This document shows, piece after piece, positions 1 to 13,733 of a stretch of 64,000 nucleotides of DNA. The stretch's first letter is position 1; every line of letters starts with the position of its first letter. This DNA is from Cloeon dipterum. Lineage: Eukaryota; Arthropoda; Insecta; Ephemeroptera; Baetidae. Below the pieces are notes generated by a model. The model saw only the letters and a list, made by a program, of their open reading frames with translations, was not told the origin of the DNA and did no database searches. A program made the position numbers and the translations under genes. The DNA lies in NCBI RefSeq assembly GCF_949628265.1, contig NC_088789.1, forward strand, positions 9,106,886 to 9,170,885, written 5' to 3'.

Positions 1-2388
1 CATCTCCAGCCGTCCCTCTGTTTCGCCTATATTGTCCTTTGTTTGCTCATTTAAATTGTTAATAATTGAGCCTATTAAGTTTTCGGAGGGGCCAGGGGAA
101 ATTTTGATGGAGATCTTCCGTCCAGACAAGCTCTCTCAGTTTTTAATTGGGTCTTCTGTTTCAGCAAGCAACGCTTTATTTCAAATTAAATGCGTTAAAT
201 AGCTTTAATAGCAGTGCAACTAAAAATAAATGCACAAAATTATTTTTAGTCTCGTTAAAGTTGCAAAATATTTTACAGTTAAATGTTTTTGTTTTTATTG
301 GTGTTTTCACTGCTAATATTACCCACTTTTTTATTTCAGCAGCTTCATACAAATATTGCACAGTAATTAATCGTAGTTTGATATTAAAATAACGGTGCTG
401 ACCATACCATTATCACATTTATCACGATTAAGAACGATTATACCCAGATATAAGATTTACTAACTTCCTCTTTTGAACATTTTTAAATTTTCATGAAGAC
501 ATGTCAGCCTCTATTAGGCAGGAGTTTTATTAACGAGCTACCTAGCTGGATTTGCAAAAAATCTTCATTGCATGCTCGCCTGCTGATGGTCAGGGAGACG
601 ATTTGGACATGTGTTTAAAAATTTAATTAAATAAAATATAGAGCAAGGTAAATATCGCCTCCCGCAGAAGTGCTCGCAGAAAGTGCAGTGCTTTAAGCAT
701 GTCAAAGAGCTTTTACAAGACCGCGCAAATTATTTGTGCAAACATTTCATAACTTGGAACCCGCGGATTTCTCGAATTTCCTTACACCTCGAGACGTGTC
801 ATGGCACGAGAGTGAGCCAATGCTTTAGTTGAGCAAACGCGACGACAATGAGCGTCTCGCTAATTAGTGGCGGGCTAAAAAAGAAAGCAAGTTGGCTGAA
901 AACAAGCTAGGAGGACACAATATGATTCGTTCAGTCAGCCCCTTACCCCGCTAATTGCACTAACCACCAGTGCCAATACAAGATCCTGCTGGAAAATCAG
1001 TGTTTATTAGGCGTCCTAATGAAGAAATTGCCGGCTGGTCGTCTTGCTGTAGCAGGAATTCCAAGGCCAGCTCCGGCGATAAACACACAAGACAGCGGAG
1101 ATGCTGCAGCCTCCTCCTCTTCTTCTTCTTCAACGCAGTCAGACCACGCGGCTCCACAGGCACAACTCACGTTGTTTTACGCTGGCCCACGAGGAATCAG
1201 ATAAAAATACATATACGCTCTCGCACAAGGAAAAATGAAAGTCAAACCCCCATTGAGCAGACGAGGTGGGAATTTTCAGGCGCAGCTTTGTAATCAGATG
1301 GTGCACTCCTGGGGCATTTAAATTTTTGTTTTTTGCCCTGGATGAATGGCCACTGCTGCGAGAGGTGCGAGCGGTAGCCAAGGTACAGTCTGTGCATTTA
1401 AAGGGTGAGAAGGCAGCCAGACAGAAATGTCTATTTGGCTCCTTTAATCGAGGTACTCGGGATGAAACTATCAGGTCAGTTTCTAAATGCGGTTTCGTTA
1501 TATATAATCGTTTTTCTTTATTCCCTGAATAAAACAGTGGAACAGAAGAATGGATATCCACCAGAATTTTCCATTTAAAATACGGGGATATCATCAATTT
1601 CATTGATGTGTTGATTACCAGGATTCTATTTACCCAGTTCAAAGAAATTTTTAATTTTATTGTCCTGTTATTATTGCTGATATTTTGTTTTTGTTTGTAA
1701 ATTCTGAATGACGCGCAAAACGAAAGGCTCCCCACATGCTGTCAAATAACTCAAGTGCTTTTTATTCTGGCTCGCGGTATTTGGGTTTGCGCACATATGC
1801 ATGCAGTTTATTTTTTTCTGTCCCAGAAAAACAGCGGCAGCAGCACAGAAGAGATGCAAGAATTCGTTCGGGCCACATGGTTTCCTCGCATCGAAGAGGG
1901 ATGTGAAAAATAGTCATCATTTACAATGTAATTAATATTATACTAAAAATATGTGGGCTGAATACAATTAATTTTAGTTATAATAATGCTGATCATGCAT
2001 AACGTTTAATAGTATTTTTAAATTGAAATGTGATCAAATTTTTTAAATTTTGGTTTGATAAATTTTATTGTCTAAACAGTAGAACGTTTTTGGCACTGTA
2101 GTCTTAGAAGTTTCTTCCTTTCCCAATTTCTTTTTCAACATTTCCTCTTTATCCACAACACATCGTACTATTAGGATGTTTATGGGTTTTAATTGTTGGT
2201 TTTGGTCTGGTTGATATCGCTTTTCTCGTGCCTGTACCATATAGTTAAATAGAGGATGATGTGGCTGAATATCTTAACATGCAGTGCCAAATGAGAATAC
2301 TCAATGCACATACCAACGTCCGCGTGTATGGTTGCCTATAATTGCGTTATGGAACCGAAATGTGAGAGTGGTGAGTTAGAGGAGTAGC

Positions 2389-2390
<2 letters not shown>

Positions 2391-2455
<65 letters not shown>
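2391..2455. repeat. (GA)n microsatellite
   Basis: About 65 bp of uninterrupted GA dinucleotide repeat, a homopurine/homopyrimidine tract. Confidence 0.97.
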
Positions 2456-2459
<4 letters not shown>

Positions 2460-4545
2460 CTTATGAATGCGCATCCACGACGCACTTGCCAGCTTCTCTG
2501 ATGCTGTGGTGAATAAAAAACACGTTCGCTTTAACCTTGAAGAGAATAATGCTGTGTGTGAATTAATTAGTGAGGCAGCGGTGTAATTTTTGGGCAGTAA
2601 AATGGTCATAAATCAATTTTCGTGCTTCTTTATCAATAGCATCAGAAAATGAATATTGATTGTTATTGTAGGAAAGAGCGCAACACTGTGTGGCAACTAG
2701 TGTTTAAAATCACGGATGCGTGATGAGGGGAAGTGATCTTGATTGCTTTAAAAATATAATTATTTGTGCACGAGTAAACATAAATAACGCGTAAAATGAA
2801 ACAGCTTCAATTGCTTTGATCACTCTATAAATAGAATTTACCGCACTGTTTTAGCTTTCTCATAGAATACATTTAATTTCTATAGACGAGCTTTAACACC
2901 ATCCTCACTTGGATGCATTTTGTATTATAAATTTTAATTTGGCTCACTCACGGTTCTAAATTACCCATCAGCTCAACGTCGGGCTGCTTTTCATACCCCG
3001 AGAACATCAATACCCTTTCCTGCCAACTTGCCAGGGTTGCTGAATAAAAAGATCAAAGTATCAAGATTACACGAACACAGCCTTCTGGCGTCCAGAAACC
3101 CTACAAAAAGGAGCCAGGCTACTCCTGACCTTGCGCAAGCTGCAACAGCAGGCAAATTAAATCTATATGTTTATCAGGGCGTCATTATCATATGGACATT
3201 ATAATTTCAACCCTTTTCCGTCATCCCTCAGCTGCTCCTAGACGTCCAGCACTCAAAAAAGGGAAGGTGTGTGTGCCACCTTTTCCCTTTATTAATTATT
3301 CTAATATTTTAATCCCAACGGCCGATCCATAGGGGTGGTTTCCTGTGGCCATTTCCCAACCGCCGTGCTTGACGAGTACGGGCCGGCTGCAAAAAATATC
3401 ATTTGGCCCATCCATGTACCTTGATGGTGGAGTCGAAAAAAGCGCTTTACGTGCACCTGCACGAAAAACTCGTGCCCCTCTAAAGCACCTGCAGCAATTT
3501 TGGGGATGAGGGTTGACCGTTTTGATGTAGGTCAGGTTTCTCCTTGAGCGTCAATTCACAATGATAGGCCCTCATAAAAGTTTAAAAAAAAATGCATAAT
3601 GCCTCTCCAGCTGCCGAATTTTCCGCGGCCTGCACATTACAGCAGAGATAAAATCATTCGCCGTCAGGCGAATACGCTTTTATGGTTTGAGGAGAGAACT
3701 AACCCCTCAGTTGGGGCTTTTAATTATCATCGCGGGGATGGAGAGGATGTTTATGTTGTTGGGCCTGGTGGAAAACTAATAATTATTCTGACAGCCTTTG
3801 CTGTCAGCGGAGAAACAGAAATGAGGAATTGAATCCAATCCATCATTGAGCTGTTGAAATGGGTGGAGGGTTGATTAATAAATGGAAAAGTGAGTTAATG
3901 TTAATGAAGGGATTACATCAAGGTGATAATACCAAGAAGAAATGGGATTTACAAATATTTAACATGATAAAAGCTGAAAGAAGTGAATATAAAAGTAAAA
4001 CAGTGCAAGCTCTTTTTCTGATCTGGAAGCAAACAGGAAAACATTGTGTACGTCGCGGAAGAACCCACTTAATTTAACCCTCTCTATGTACGCTACGTAA
4101 TATTCACCGCTTCATAGCACAATAAACGCATAAAATAAATGTGTAAAGCGCAGCACGACGTCGAGGACGACTATAAAACTCGTTTGAGGTCGAAATCTTT
4201 TGATTATTTTTAAAGAGACCCGTGAGATTCCCACGATATTTCTTGTCAACCACCCCCATGCGCAGCGCATTCGCAGCTGTGCAACACCCCCACCGACCAA
4301 CGTCGCTTGGCAGGCAAGAAAAAAGCTAGAAGTGAACACATTGGCAGAGTTCCACCACGCAGGATGTATAATGTTGAATTTATTTTGGCCGCAACGCCAC
4401 TCTCATTACGATTCGCGGCGCCTGCCGAGCATCTGAATTGTTCTGTTTGCTGCCCAATGTGCGAATAAAAAGCGTCGCATGCAGCAGCAAAAGACGAGTC
4501 ATAAATTTTCAACTGATGCTGGATGAAAGGAATGCCCTGGCATTT

Positions 4546-4550
<5 letters not shown>

Positions 4551-4594
<44 letters not shown>
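4551..4594. repeat. (CT)14 followed directly by (CG)8
   Basis: A CT tract (4551-4578) runs without a break into an alternating CG tract (4579-4594). The CG part is a Z-DNA-prone sequence and unusual in an AT-rich genome. Confidence 0.95.
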
Positions 4595-4595
<1 letters not shown>

Positions 4596-5815
4596 CATCG
4601 ATGTTGTTGTTTTACGATGTGAAAAGTCGCGCGCATAATGAGCAGAGACGCGGCAAAAATGGGAGATTGCTTCGAAAATGGGCTTTGGAATGTTATGTAA
4701 CGAGTCAAATTGAAATTCAAGGTTGTTGGTGTGCGGTCAGCTTGGTGAAATCGACGACGTTTCGTCTTCTAGGTGGCATTTAATGATACCATAGTGGACT
4801 GAGCATTGCCCAATTGAGAATAAACAGGTGTATGATTGTATTTTTTTTTCAAAACTTATTACTTCATTTGGCACATTGTGAATTTAATTTCAAATAAAAA
4901 ACAAGGTCCCGAACATAATTTTAAGATTAAACATTACACTTTTCCCCTTGTATTTCCATATTTTAAAAATGACAGATTATTAAGTTGGGGAAAATTACAT
5001 TGGTTATTATATAGTTGTTTATTGTTCTACGTATATCTATCCATTTGGTAAGGTCAAGGCCACAGGAAATCTGAATGACCATGGGAATCGTGATGTGCCC
5101 TCTTTGATAAAACTACCAAGTAAATATGAATTTCATGAATTTAAAATATTTACGATTTTATTTCTAGACCGTTATGCATTTTAGAGAAGGTGAGGCAGAG
5201 GTGCTGGAGCCAGCTCATCAGTGGGAGAAAATCGAAAACGACGATTGAGTACCACCAGCTTGCGTTAGCCCTGCTTATGGGATTCTCGAGCTGTTGTATC
5301 TCTAAAAACGTCAAGAATGTTTTTTCAGTGAAAGTTTCCTGTCCAGTTTGATATTTGTCCTTCAATATTAACTAGTTTTTCAAACTGCAGCAGCGCATGA
5401 ATTTCGATGGGGAAAAACATTCAAGGCGGATAAAACTAAATTCACGCCTTTCCTTGTCGCTCACTCATTTAAACGCACCCCGACAGCAGAGGTGAAAGGG
5501 GAAATTCAAATTGGCCGCTACATAAAAAAAGGAAATACTGTAATATATGCTCAGCTCATTAAAATTGAATTCCTACAAGGATGGCGAATTTTTAGAATTG
5601 TTTAGATGTTTCCTCTTCCAAAAGAGTTTCATTTCTTTGTTCAATCATCTATGTGCAACGTGTAGATGAAAATAATGATTTTTTTTTGGAATTTTTGTAC
5701 ATGTGCTGAGTTAAACCATCTTCACTGAAGATAAAATAATAAAACAATAATCCTTGCGATCAAAGAACAAGACGTGTTTATTACTATTCTGTACTGCACT
5801 TGCAGTAAGGATTCA

Positions 5816-5823
5816 TGACGTCA
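5816..5823. promoter_or_regulatory. Perfect CRE octamer TGACGTCA
   Basis: The palindromic cAMP-response element TGACGTCA is present exactly. No gene start is visible nearby, so function is unknown and it may be chance. Confidence 0.25.
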
Positions 5824-6177
5824 GAGGTATTTAACTGTGGCAACACACCTACCAAATCCGACTCTCTTTCTTTCATTTGCCCCCAAACGCAGCTCGATTA
5901 ATTTGATCTGGCCGACGATAAAAATGAGAAATCATTGAGAGAGAAAACCTGCTACACAACAACAACTGTGGATATAGGTACGAACAAGAAACGGCAACCA
6001 TAAAGAGTTCTCTTCTCTTGCTCGCGTATAAAAATTTCAATGCGCACAACACACATTCATACAGAAAAGTAAATGGAGTGCGCTCATATACGTATGTGCT
6101 GCAGTTGTGTGTTTTATTATAGTGCACGGACGCAAAAAGGAGATGCAGGTGTTGCATTGAATGGCTTTTCCACTGTA

Positions 6178-6199
6178 GCTGCTGCTGCTGCTGCTGCTG
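6178..6199. repeat. (GCT)n trinucleotide repeat
   Basis: Seven tandem GCT units in noncoding sequence. Confidence 0.9.
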
Positions 6200-7172
6200 G
6201 ATAAAAAGCGAGCGGAGAGTATTAGTATTGCGCTCTTATTATTCTCAGCAGGGGCGACGCTGAAAGCGTCTCAGAAAGTCTTGTGTGCGTGTACGCCTCG
6301 AGCAGGGCGGGGTGACTTCTTATTTTTGGCAGGTGTCTTCGGCTGGGTCTCTGTCATCTTCAATCGCAACGATCTCAAAAGATGAACAAAAGCATTAGCC
6401 TTGGGTACTATGCGAATTTTGATGAATTGACTTCAAACGGATGTACTCTTCTTGTATCATGTTAGCAGTTATCCTCTGAATTGATGATATATATTTTTAT
6501 GTGGTGATTTTCAGGTTTAATTTGAATTCTTACTATTTTGTGGCGCAAATTCCTTTTTCAAATAATTCCGACTTCATGAGATACCTTTTCGATATATTTT
6601 TGTCATCTATCATATTTCTTCACTCATCTTTAATTTCGGTACCTTGAAACAAAAGAAATAATTGCTAAACAAACACCTTTCAAAATCTCGAAATCTCCCG
6701 CGTGACATTTTGCGCCGAGTGTTATACATCCGATGTGAAATTAGACAAATTGTGCGGTGTGTGATCACGTCCTTGCCGAAATTATCAGAGCTCCACTGTA
6801 TAGCATACGCGTCGTTCACAATTAAACTGTTTGCGGACTTAATTCAGCGTGAACGCTACCGCTCAGACAGTCAGAAGCTACGTTGGCAAGCCGCAAAAAA
6901 TGATAATATAAATGTGTGCGCGTGTGACTTTTTAAAGCTCGCGAAAAAGCACAATTTTTGCCGCTCTCGACGTTTCCCACGCAAAATGCGTGAGTTGCAC
7001 TCGGCGCACCTTTTTTACCGAAGCAGCGCAATATTTAAATATTCCCATTATTCAGCGAGCGTGTGTCCTTAACACAAAAATGCACACAAACAAACACACG
7101 CGAATGCACTAAGCCGGACGCCCAAGTTGTGACACCTAACACAAAAAAATATACACGCTCAATGCATTGTTG

Positions 7173-7370
7173 ATGCATTTATTGCAGACAGATTATGTGT
7201 TTTTTTCGTTATTTGCTATTTTTTTTCCGTGTGCAAAGATTGCGTGGTACGTTTATTGGCTGATACACATAATCGGGCCAGGGATATTTTATTGCATTTT
7301 TGACGACAAAGACGACCTTTTAACCAGATTTACTCTAGATGATTTGAAAGCCGATTTTGATGATTTTTAA
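7173..7370 (+). CDS. Hypothetical 65-codon ORF with membrane segment and acidic tail
   Basis: An ATG-initiated frame of 65 codons encodes a strongly hydrophobic aromatic-rich stretch of about 45 residues (FFSLFAIFF...WYVYWLIHIIG). An abrupt acidic tail follows, rich in Asp (IFDDKDDLL, ending KADFDDF). A possible splice acceptor (tttattgcag) falls inside it just after the fourth codon, so it could instead be the last exon of a longer gene. I do not recognise it. AT-rich noncoding DNA often yields hydrophobic open frames, so chance remains the leading explanation. Confidence 0.15.
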   Translation: MHLLQTDYVFFSLFAIFFPCAKIAWYVYWLIHIIGPGIFYCIFDDKDDLLTRFTLDDLKADFDDF

Positions 7371-8656
7371 TTTTAGATTTCCTAGTATAAATTGACATCA
7401 CTGAACCGTCACCTGACTGTTTGTAGTGAAAAATTATATGTTATGCCCATAATATTTTTCTATATATCACACAAATCATTTCGCAATATTTACTCACATT
7501 TTCATATTTAATTCATATTTCTGCCTAAATTCAAACAGGCAGCAGCTGCCCTTATCAGCTAAACTTATATAATCGCTGCGAGTAGGACTCAGCAGAAGCA
7601 GCCGACAGCAGTTTTGTCGGTTTCCAAAGTGCGGTCGCGCCTTGAATGGAAGGCGCACACGCGCATAATATGGAGCGGCGCAGCGTTGAAATCATGCTCT
7701 CGCGACGTTATCACTCGGCCACGTTTCCTGCAGCCCTCGGAACCCCTGGCCCGATATGCCGGCCGCCGACTTTTATCACGCAGCCACCCCTGATGGGGGT
7801 CGGCCAGCGTAGGCAGTCAAGAAGGGTCTTCCTCGCATGCTGGCGGCTTAACGCCGTCGATAACCGGCTGATAAGTGTGCGCGCCAGCGTATGAAATAAT
7901 CGCCGCGCCGAGGGAGCAAGTAAAAATGTACAATTATGCTATTTATAGGGGCTTCTAATTCTCCGCTCCGTCTGTCTGCCGCTGCTGCTGGGTGCGTTTT
8001 TTTAATGAGCAGAGATATAGAAGTTGCCTGTACTCAGTTTCAGCGCGTAATGATAATTCAGCGGATATTGTGTCATATATTCTCGGCTGCTGCACCATAT
8101 TATCGCACGCCGAGCTCCGGTGTCTGCCTTTTTTTATTTCATTTTCAAGCTGCTGGCGTGCACCTTTTATTACAGCGCCAGTTTCCAATTGTGTTTCTGT
8201 ATCTAGCACGACCTAGCTCACTGTTGTATGTGTAATTGCATTTGTAGGAATCGAGTGCGTGAGTGCATGTACAGTGCGTTGAACTGCAGCCGTTCCATTG
8301 AATTAAGTTAATTGTGCTTCAATCAGCATTCAACAAGAGTGCTGATTACTAAACTCCAAATTGGAAGTAATGCATGGAAATCGAAACTACATTCTCTGAG
8401 CTCTCATTGTCAGCTGCGCTGCTCAAGAAGATTAACCGTAAATATTTGGAACCTCATTGTAATCTAGACGTAATTTTTTTTTAGATTCAAAAGACTTTGA
8501 CCATTTGAACATGTTCCTACATGAAAAAGTGAATCTTGTTTTGAAAGCAATATGACAATTTTTAAAGAATGTGCACTGATTTAGTCATGAAATACGGTTT
8601 TACGCTAGTTTTGTAGCCTTTTCGCATCCCATTTTAAATGTAAAAGACTATTTCTG

Positions 8657-8831
<175 letters not shown>

Positions 8832-9071
8832 TAATTACTAAAATATGTTAAATGTTTGTGTAAAATTAATTACATTACTATATTTGGATGTAAATAAATA
8901 AAACTAGAATTTCATAGTTTGAAAAGGAGAGACCACTAAAAGGGTGGGTTTTCCTGCTATATTTTTGAAGCTTGACCTCTGTGGAGGGCTTTTATCTTCC
9001 TCAATAATGGCGGTGGATCGCATTTGTAACTGACTACAACCGCTCGTCATTTATGCTCTCTCTACTCCAGT

Positions 9072-9140
9072 TATGACGTCCGCGTCTGATATTATTGCTT
9101 TGTATATAAGTCGGCGGCGGCGGCGTTGGACCCCGCAGCA
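9072..9140 (+). promoter_or_regulatory. Possible orphan core promoter (CRE-like + TATA box)
   Basis: A CRE-like TGACGTCC lies about 30 bp before a good TATA box, TATATAAG (9103-9110), followed by a GC-rich (CGG)n stretch. A start site would be expected near 9135. The element GTTCGATCC at about 9157-9170 sits in a short hairpin and resembles a Pol III B box / tRNA T arm, but I could not fold a tRNA around it. No downstream coding exon is evident. Confidence 0.25.
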
Positions 9141-11568
9141 TCAACGTCAAGGTTCCGCGTTCGATCCGCGCGCACGCATCATCTCATCATATGTATTTTA
9201 ATATTCAGAGCACTCCAGAACCATCTCCAATCGGGACTAATGCAGAGCAATGAAACACGATAACATGAAGAAACGAAATAATAACATTTCCCTTGGTTAA
9301 ATTTGTTGAGTTGCGTGCACAAAATTCCTATTTCGAGGTTTATAGTATTTAAGGCTCAAAAATGTTAATTTGGTACTTTGCAGTGCAACTTTGTTTTAAT
9401 GGAGTTCCGAATTGTATTTCAGACGCAAGGGAAGTACTTAAGTTCAGGCCAAGCGGAGCTTTTTAATAACACACGCTTAAGAGCTGCACTCAGTGAGGAA
9501 ATGCAACTTTCATGCTCATTTGATTCCGTTTGGCTGGTCGCGATGGGCGTCGGTTTCCGCTCGGGCCCCCGCTCGAGAAGGCCCCGCGGGCTGCTGCTTG
9601 GGAGTACGTAGTGGTTGACCTCGCTGCGAGATGATATTGTTATTCGCCGTCTGCTGCTTAATGAAAAACCACCGACGGGGCAGAGTGACCCTCGCCTGTA
9701 TCGCGCCATTAATAAACCACTCGACCTGCGTATGCTCGCACTCCCGCCGCTGAATTTCATGTGTTCCGCAAAAACGACTTCCTGCCTTGTGGCCGCTTTT
9801 TCTTCCGCGTCTCTTGCCCGCTGAACTTGTCCTCGAGCCGACGTTGTTTGGTATAGATTCACTTTCTTTTCATCCAAGCTACGTGTTTCTTTTTTCGATC
9901 TTGATTTATACGAGCTACTTGGAAAAATCCTGCCGCGATTTTATCGTTTGTGAAATGTGTGTTGTCCGTCTCTGATGAGATTTATATAATTGAATGAGCC
10001 ATGCAAGAACCTGACTATAAACAGTCGTCTTTCTCCTTTTTTTTCGAGGCAGAGGAAAATTTTTAAATCGTGAACCCTCTTTATCGACTTCGATCTGACG
10101 TAATTTAGGACAGAGTAAAAAAAGGTTTAGAAAGCGCGGGTACAGTTCACAACCCTTCGTATGGATTTCGCAACCCTATGTCGATCGCTAATTGGCATGC
10201 ACGCGAGCGGATTACACACGCCCGTGCGTGAATCGCGATTGAAGCGAAAAGAAACATACAACGCACTCGCTTTGCTCTCTGCGAGATTGCGATTGGGGAC
10301 AAATTGAGTCAATAAATTTCAAGTGCTAAAGTTGAGTGAGCGAGTCCTTCCAATCGAGATTTGTGATTCTCTCCGTTTTCGAGTGCCAGCCGAAACTTGG
10401 CAAAGGATGGGAGATTGGTGCCGATGACGCAGCGAAAACTCGTTTAAAGAAACACGTCACGCTCATGAAGAATTGGCTGCAGAAGGTGTTTTTAAAATCT
10501 GATAATATCTTAAACCAATTGTGTCAATTACAACTTAAATGTTCTTTAATGGAAGCCGCAAAGGTTGATCGAAAGTATAGCATACAGGAAAATTTCACAA
10601 TATGCTTTGTCACGATGTTAAAAATTAAAGGTTGCCTATTAAGTTTAACTTTAACTCTATACAGAAGCGATGAAACACAGAATTAGAATATGCAAAGCAC
10701 ACAAAGTCTAACATCCAATTTCAATTATAGAAACCCTATGGTTTAAATTGTTGAGCGTAAATTTGCATGTTAATGAAATGCTTAATTCTTCTTGTCATTT
10801 AAAATTTGTCTAGCAAGAATGGAGAAAGGCTATCTGCCAGAGCGCCTGTCTAAAAATGGTATTCCGAATTGTTCAACGAAGAAAGATCAAATACTTTGCT
10901 GTCAAATGTGCCAGAAGAAAGATGCCAACCATTCTCGGAGTCGGATTTGAGTTCCTGACTGACGCAAATACAATATACAGCTTTCAATAAATGTGGACAA
11001 ATATATCACTGCTGTGTATAGTGTGTGCAACACAATAAGGTTATGTTACAGTACAGTCATTAGGAATGCACATTGCACTATTTTCCTTCTGTGTCACACT
11101 GCACCCCATAGTTTCGATTTTCATTTCAATAGTAACTCTGTTGGAGATCCATAGTCAAAGAATGTTTAAACTAGCTCTACCCAGCGCAGAATTCATTATC
11201 AGGATAAGCAAAAAGTGATAAAAAAGAAGTGGCCGTTGTCCTATGAGAGTTTCGTATAAAGGAAGAAAAGAAAAAGTCTTTGTCAAGGGAAAATTTGGTC
11301 TTCAGAGGGCGAGTGATAATTGAAAAAAATGTCAATACACGAAGGAGAAAATACAAATAATGTTCCCAACGACTGTTGATTTCGAATTCTCTGCAGCTAA
11401 CCCTGTATATAGCATGAATTTTGATTTGAAAATAAGAGAACTGCTGATAGGGCCTGCAAGGCTTGAACCCCGGTTTCGATTCAAAATGATTTTATTGCAG
11501 ATTAGAAGAGCAGCTATGCCCCCATCCAGAGAAAGAAACCCAAGAAATACATACAATATCAATTTTAG

Positions 11569-11573
<5 letters not shown>

Positions 11574-11599
<26 letters not shown>
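11574..11599. repeat. (GA)n microsatellite
   Basis: About 26 bp of GA repeat. Confidence 0.9.
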
Positions 11600-11603
<4 letters not shown>

Positions 11604-13713
11604 CAGTAGGCTCATTGCAACGCAAGTTTTTATTTATTTAATTTTATTAAGTAAAAATAACCGCTAGCCTTTATTTTATCAAACCTGAAAGTTTTTCAGT
11701 GTTAGTTTGTGAAATGTCAATGGCTTGCAAATCAGAATTATTGTGAACAAATAAACTCATCAATCTGCACAAGGAGTTGAAATCACAAAAAAGAGCGACG
11801 CGCACAGTCACTGTTGGCGCTCTTGCTGTCTTAAATTAATTGATGAATCATCGTGTTGAACGAGACGAGCCGAGTCGGCACGTCGACCGTATGAACACCG
11901 GACAAATTCCACTGCATTAACGCCTATTGTCTCGTGCTGATAGCGTAATGAAATAAATTCCGATTGGGCTCTTCCTCTTTCGTTCCTGAGAGTGCAGCAA
12001 AAGAAGAAAAGCGAGTTTGCTGCCGCTGCATGCGAATGCAATTAGAATTTTTAATTCTCGCCGCTTGCACGCACGAGATTGTGATCGGCAAAGTGAGATG
12101 ATGATAACGAGACGCGAGAAAGAAAGTCCTTTCTCTTTTCATTTTCTCCGCGCTCACGATGCGCACAATACATACAAATTGATGCTAGGAGAACTAACTC
12201 TCCGCGCTTTTTGCATTCACTTTTTCCTCTCGCATTGTCTTTCGGCGGCGAAAAGCGCGGATTTCTGAGCTGTGTGAAATCAGCAGCGAAAAAAGCACGA
12301 ATAGCCTCCATGCTGAGAGCGGATCGACTTTGTTCAAGGAGAAATTGAATTAATAATTCCTCTAGAAATTTAGATTCTTAAAAGGATTCATTTACAAATA
12401 CTTTGCGTATTCATAGTGTGTGCAATAAGTTAAGGACCATAATTTTTGTGAACATTATTTATATCCTGTGCTGCTTATGAAAGCCTTCACTAGACCGGAT
12501 TATAGTTGTTTACGTTGCTTACTTCATTTGTTGAATTGTTATAGAGGGTTTTTGTGCTCCTCATTCAACAGTTATTTGTCAGTTTTACCACTGGTCTGCG
12601 TTCACCAAACGCTAATTAAGTGGAAATGCAGTGGAAAACACCGCCTGCGAGTGTCGCAACCGCACGAGATCAGAGATAGTGTATTATTCATTCTTATGCC
12701 GTGCGATTTTCTGTACATGAAATAACCACGGATGCCAGGGGCCAAAAGAAAATCTGTTTGTCCGCATCTCTCTCGGCTCACTCAGTCAGCTAACTCGTCT
12801 CTCCAGAGGGCACGAGAGGCTGATGCAGCAAAGCAGGGAGCGATGCAAGTCACTTAGACGCCCGCTGGAAATTGGAAACTCGCCGGAATCGGGTTTTAGC
12901 TGGCGTTGCAGCAAGCAAGGTTAAAGGAGTCATCATAACTCATCATCTCGGCGGCGAGCAAGCAGCCAACTCGTTTTTTGCATGATTTAGCCCTCTTGTT
13001 GGTCCCTCTCTTGCTCGCTAGCTCTCGGTCTTCGCCTTTTTGCGGTGGCCGCGCGGCACCTTCATTATTTAGCCGATGATGAAGCACGGGCTTTTTAAAC
13101 ACCGCGCTGCCGTTTTTTCGCATGCGAGAGAGTGTGAGTGTGTATACGCGCGCAATTCATGCATGAAGATGCTGTTTGGAAGACGTAATTGCACGCGAGG
13201 TGAAGGTCAATGCGGCTTATTAAAATCGCCTCTGCAGCTCTTTTTGCACAAAAGCGCATCAGCGCGTTTCCCTGCCCGAGGTTCGGCTTTTACGGCCCTC
13301 AATTAGCGTCAAGTTGAGCAGAGTTTTCAATCGCTTCTTGTTTCCTCTTCCAGCGGGATTCCTGGTATTTTTAATTGTTGCGAAATCGACGTACCCACTG
13401 ATTGTCAGTGAGTGGTTTTCATTGAGAACACGCTTGGAATAGTGTAACAAATATGACGAGTCTGACGGATGCAGGATTTTCCTGTGGCATTTCTAGCGAA
13501 GTCCCTGCGCAGTTGAAGCGGCGGATGGGAACTGACATTTGCTGTTGCACCTCAAAATACTATTTTCAGCTGTGATCTGCCTGAAAAGTAGGCCTTGGGG
13601 TTTTCCCGTAGAAAAATTTCTGTCATAAAAAGTGCAAGTGATTTCAAATTTATTTTATTTTTCCACTAGCGTTTTAAAACCTATACAAATATTTGTGTCC
13701 TTAATATGAGTAT

Positions 13714-13733
13714 AATCTATAGATCTATAGATT
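13714..13733. repeat. 20-bp perfect palindrome
   Basis: AATCTATAGATCTATAGATT reads the same on both strands. A second short palindrome (ACAAATATTTGT) lies about 20 bp upstream. No function is apparent. Confidence 0.6.

Noticed and set aside
3599-3832. 77-codon ATG-initiated ORF
   Set aside because: No splice context, no homology I recognise, and composition typical of random open frames in this region.
10336-10686. 116-codon plus-strand open frame with charged helical-looking middle
   Set aside because: It lacks a usable ATG at its start, shows no coding third-position bias and no recognisable family motif; likely chance.
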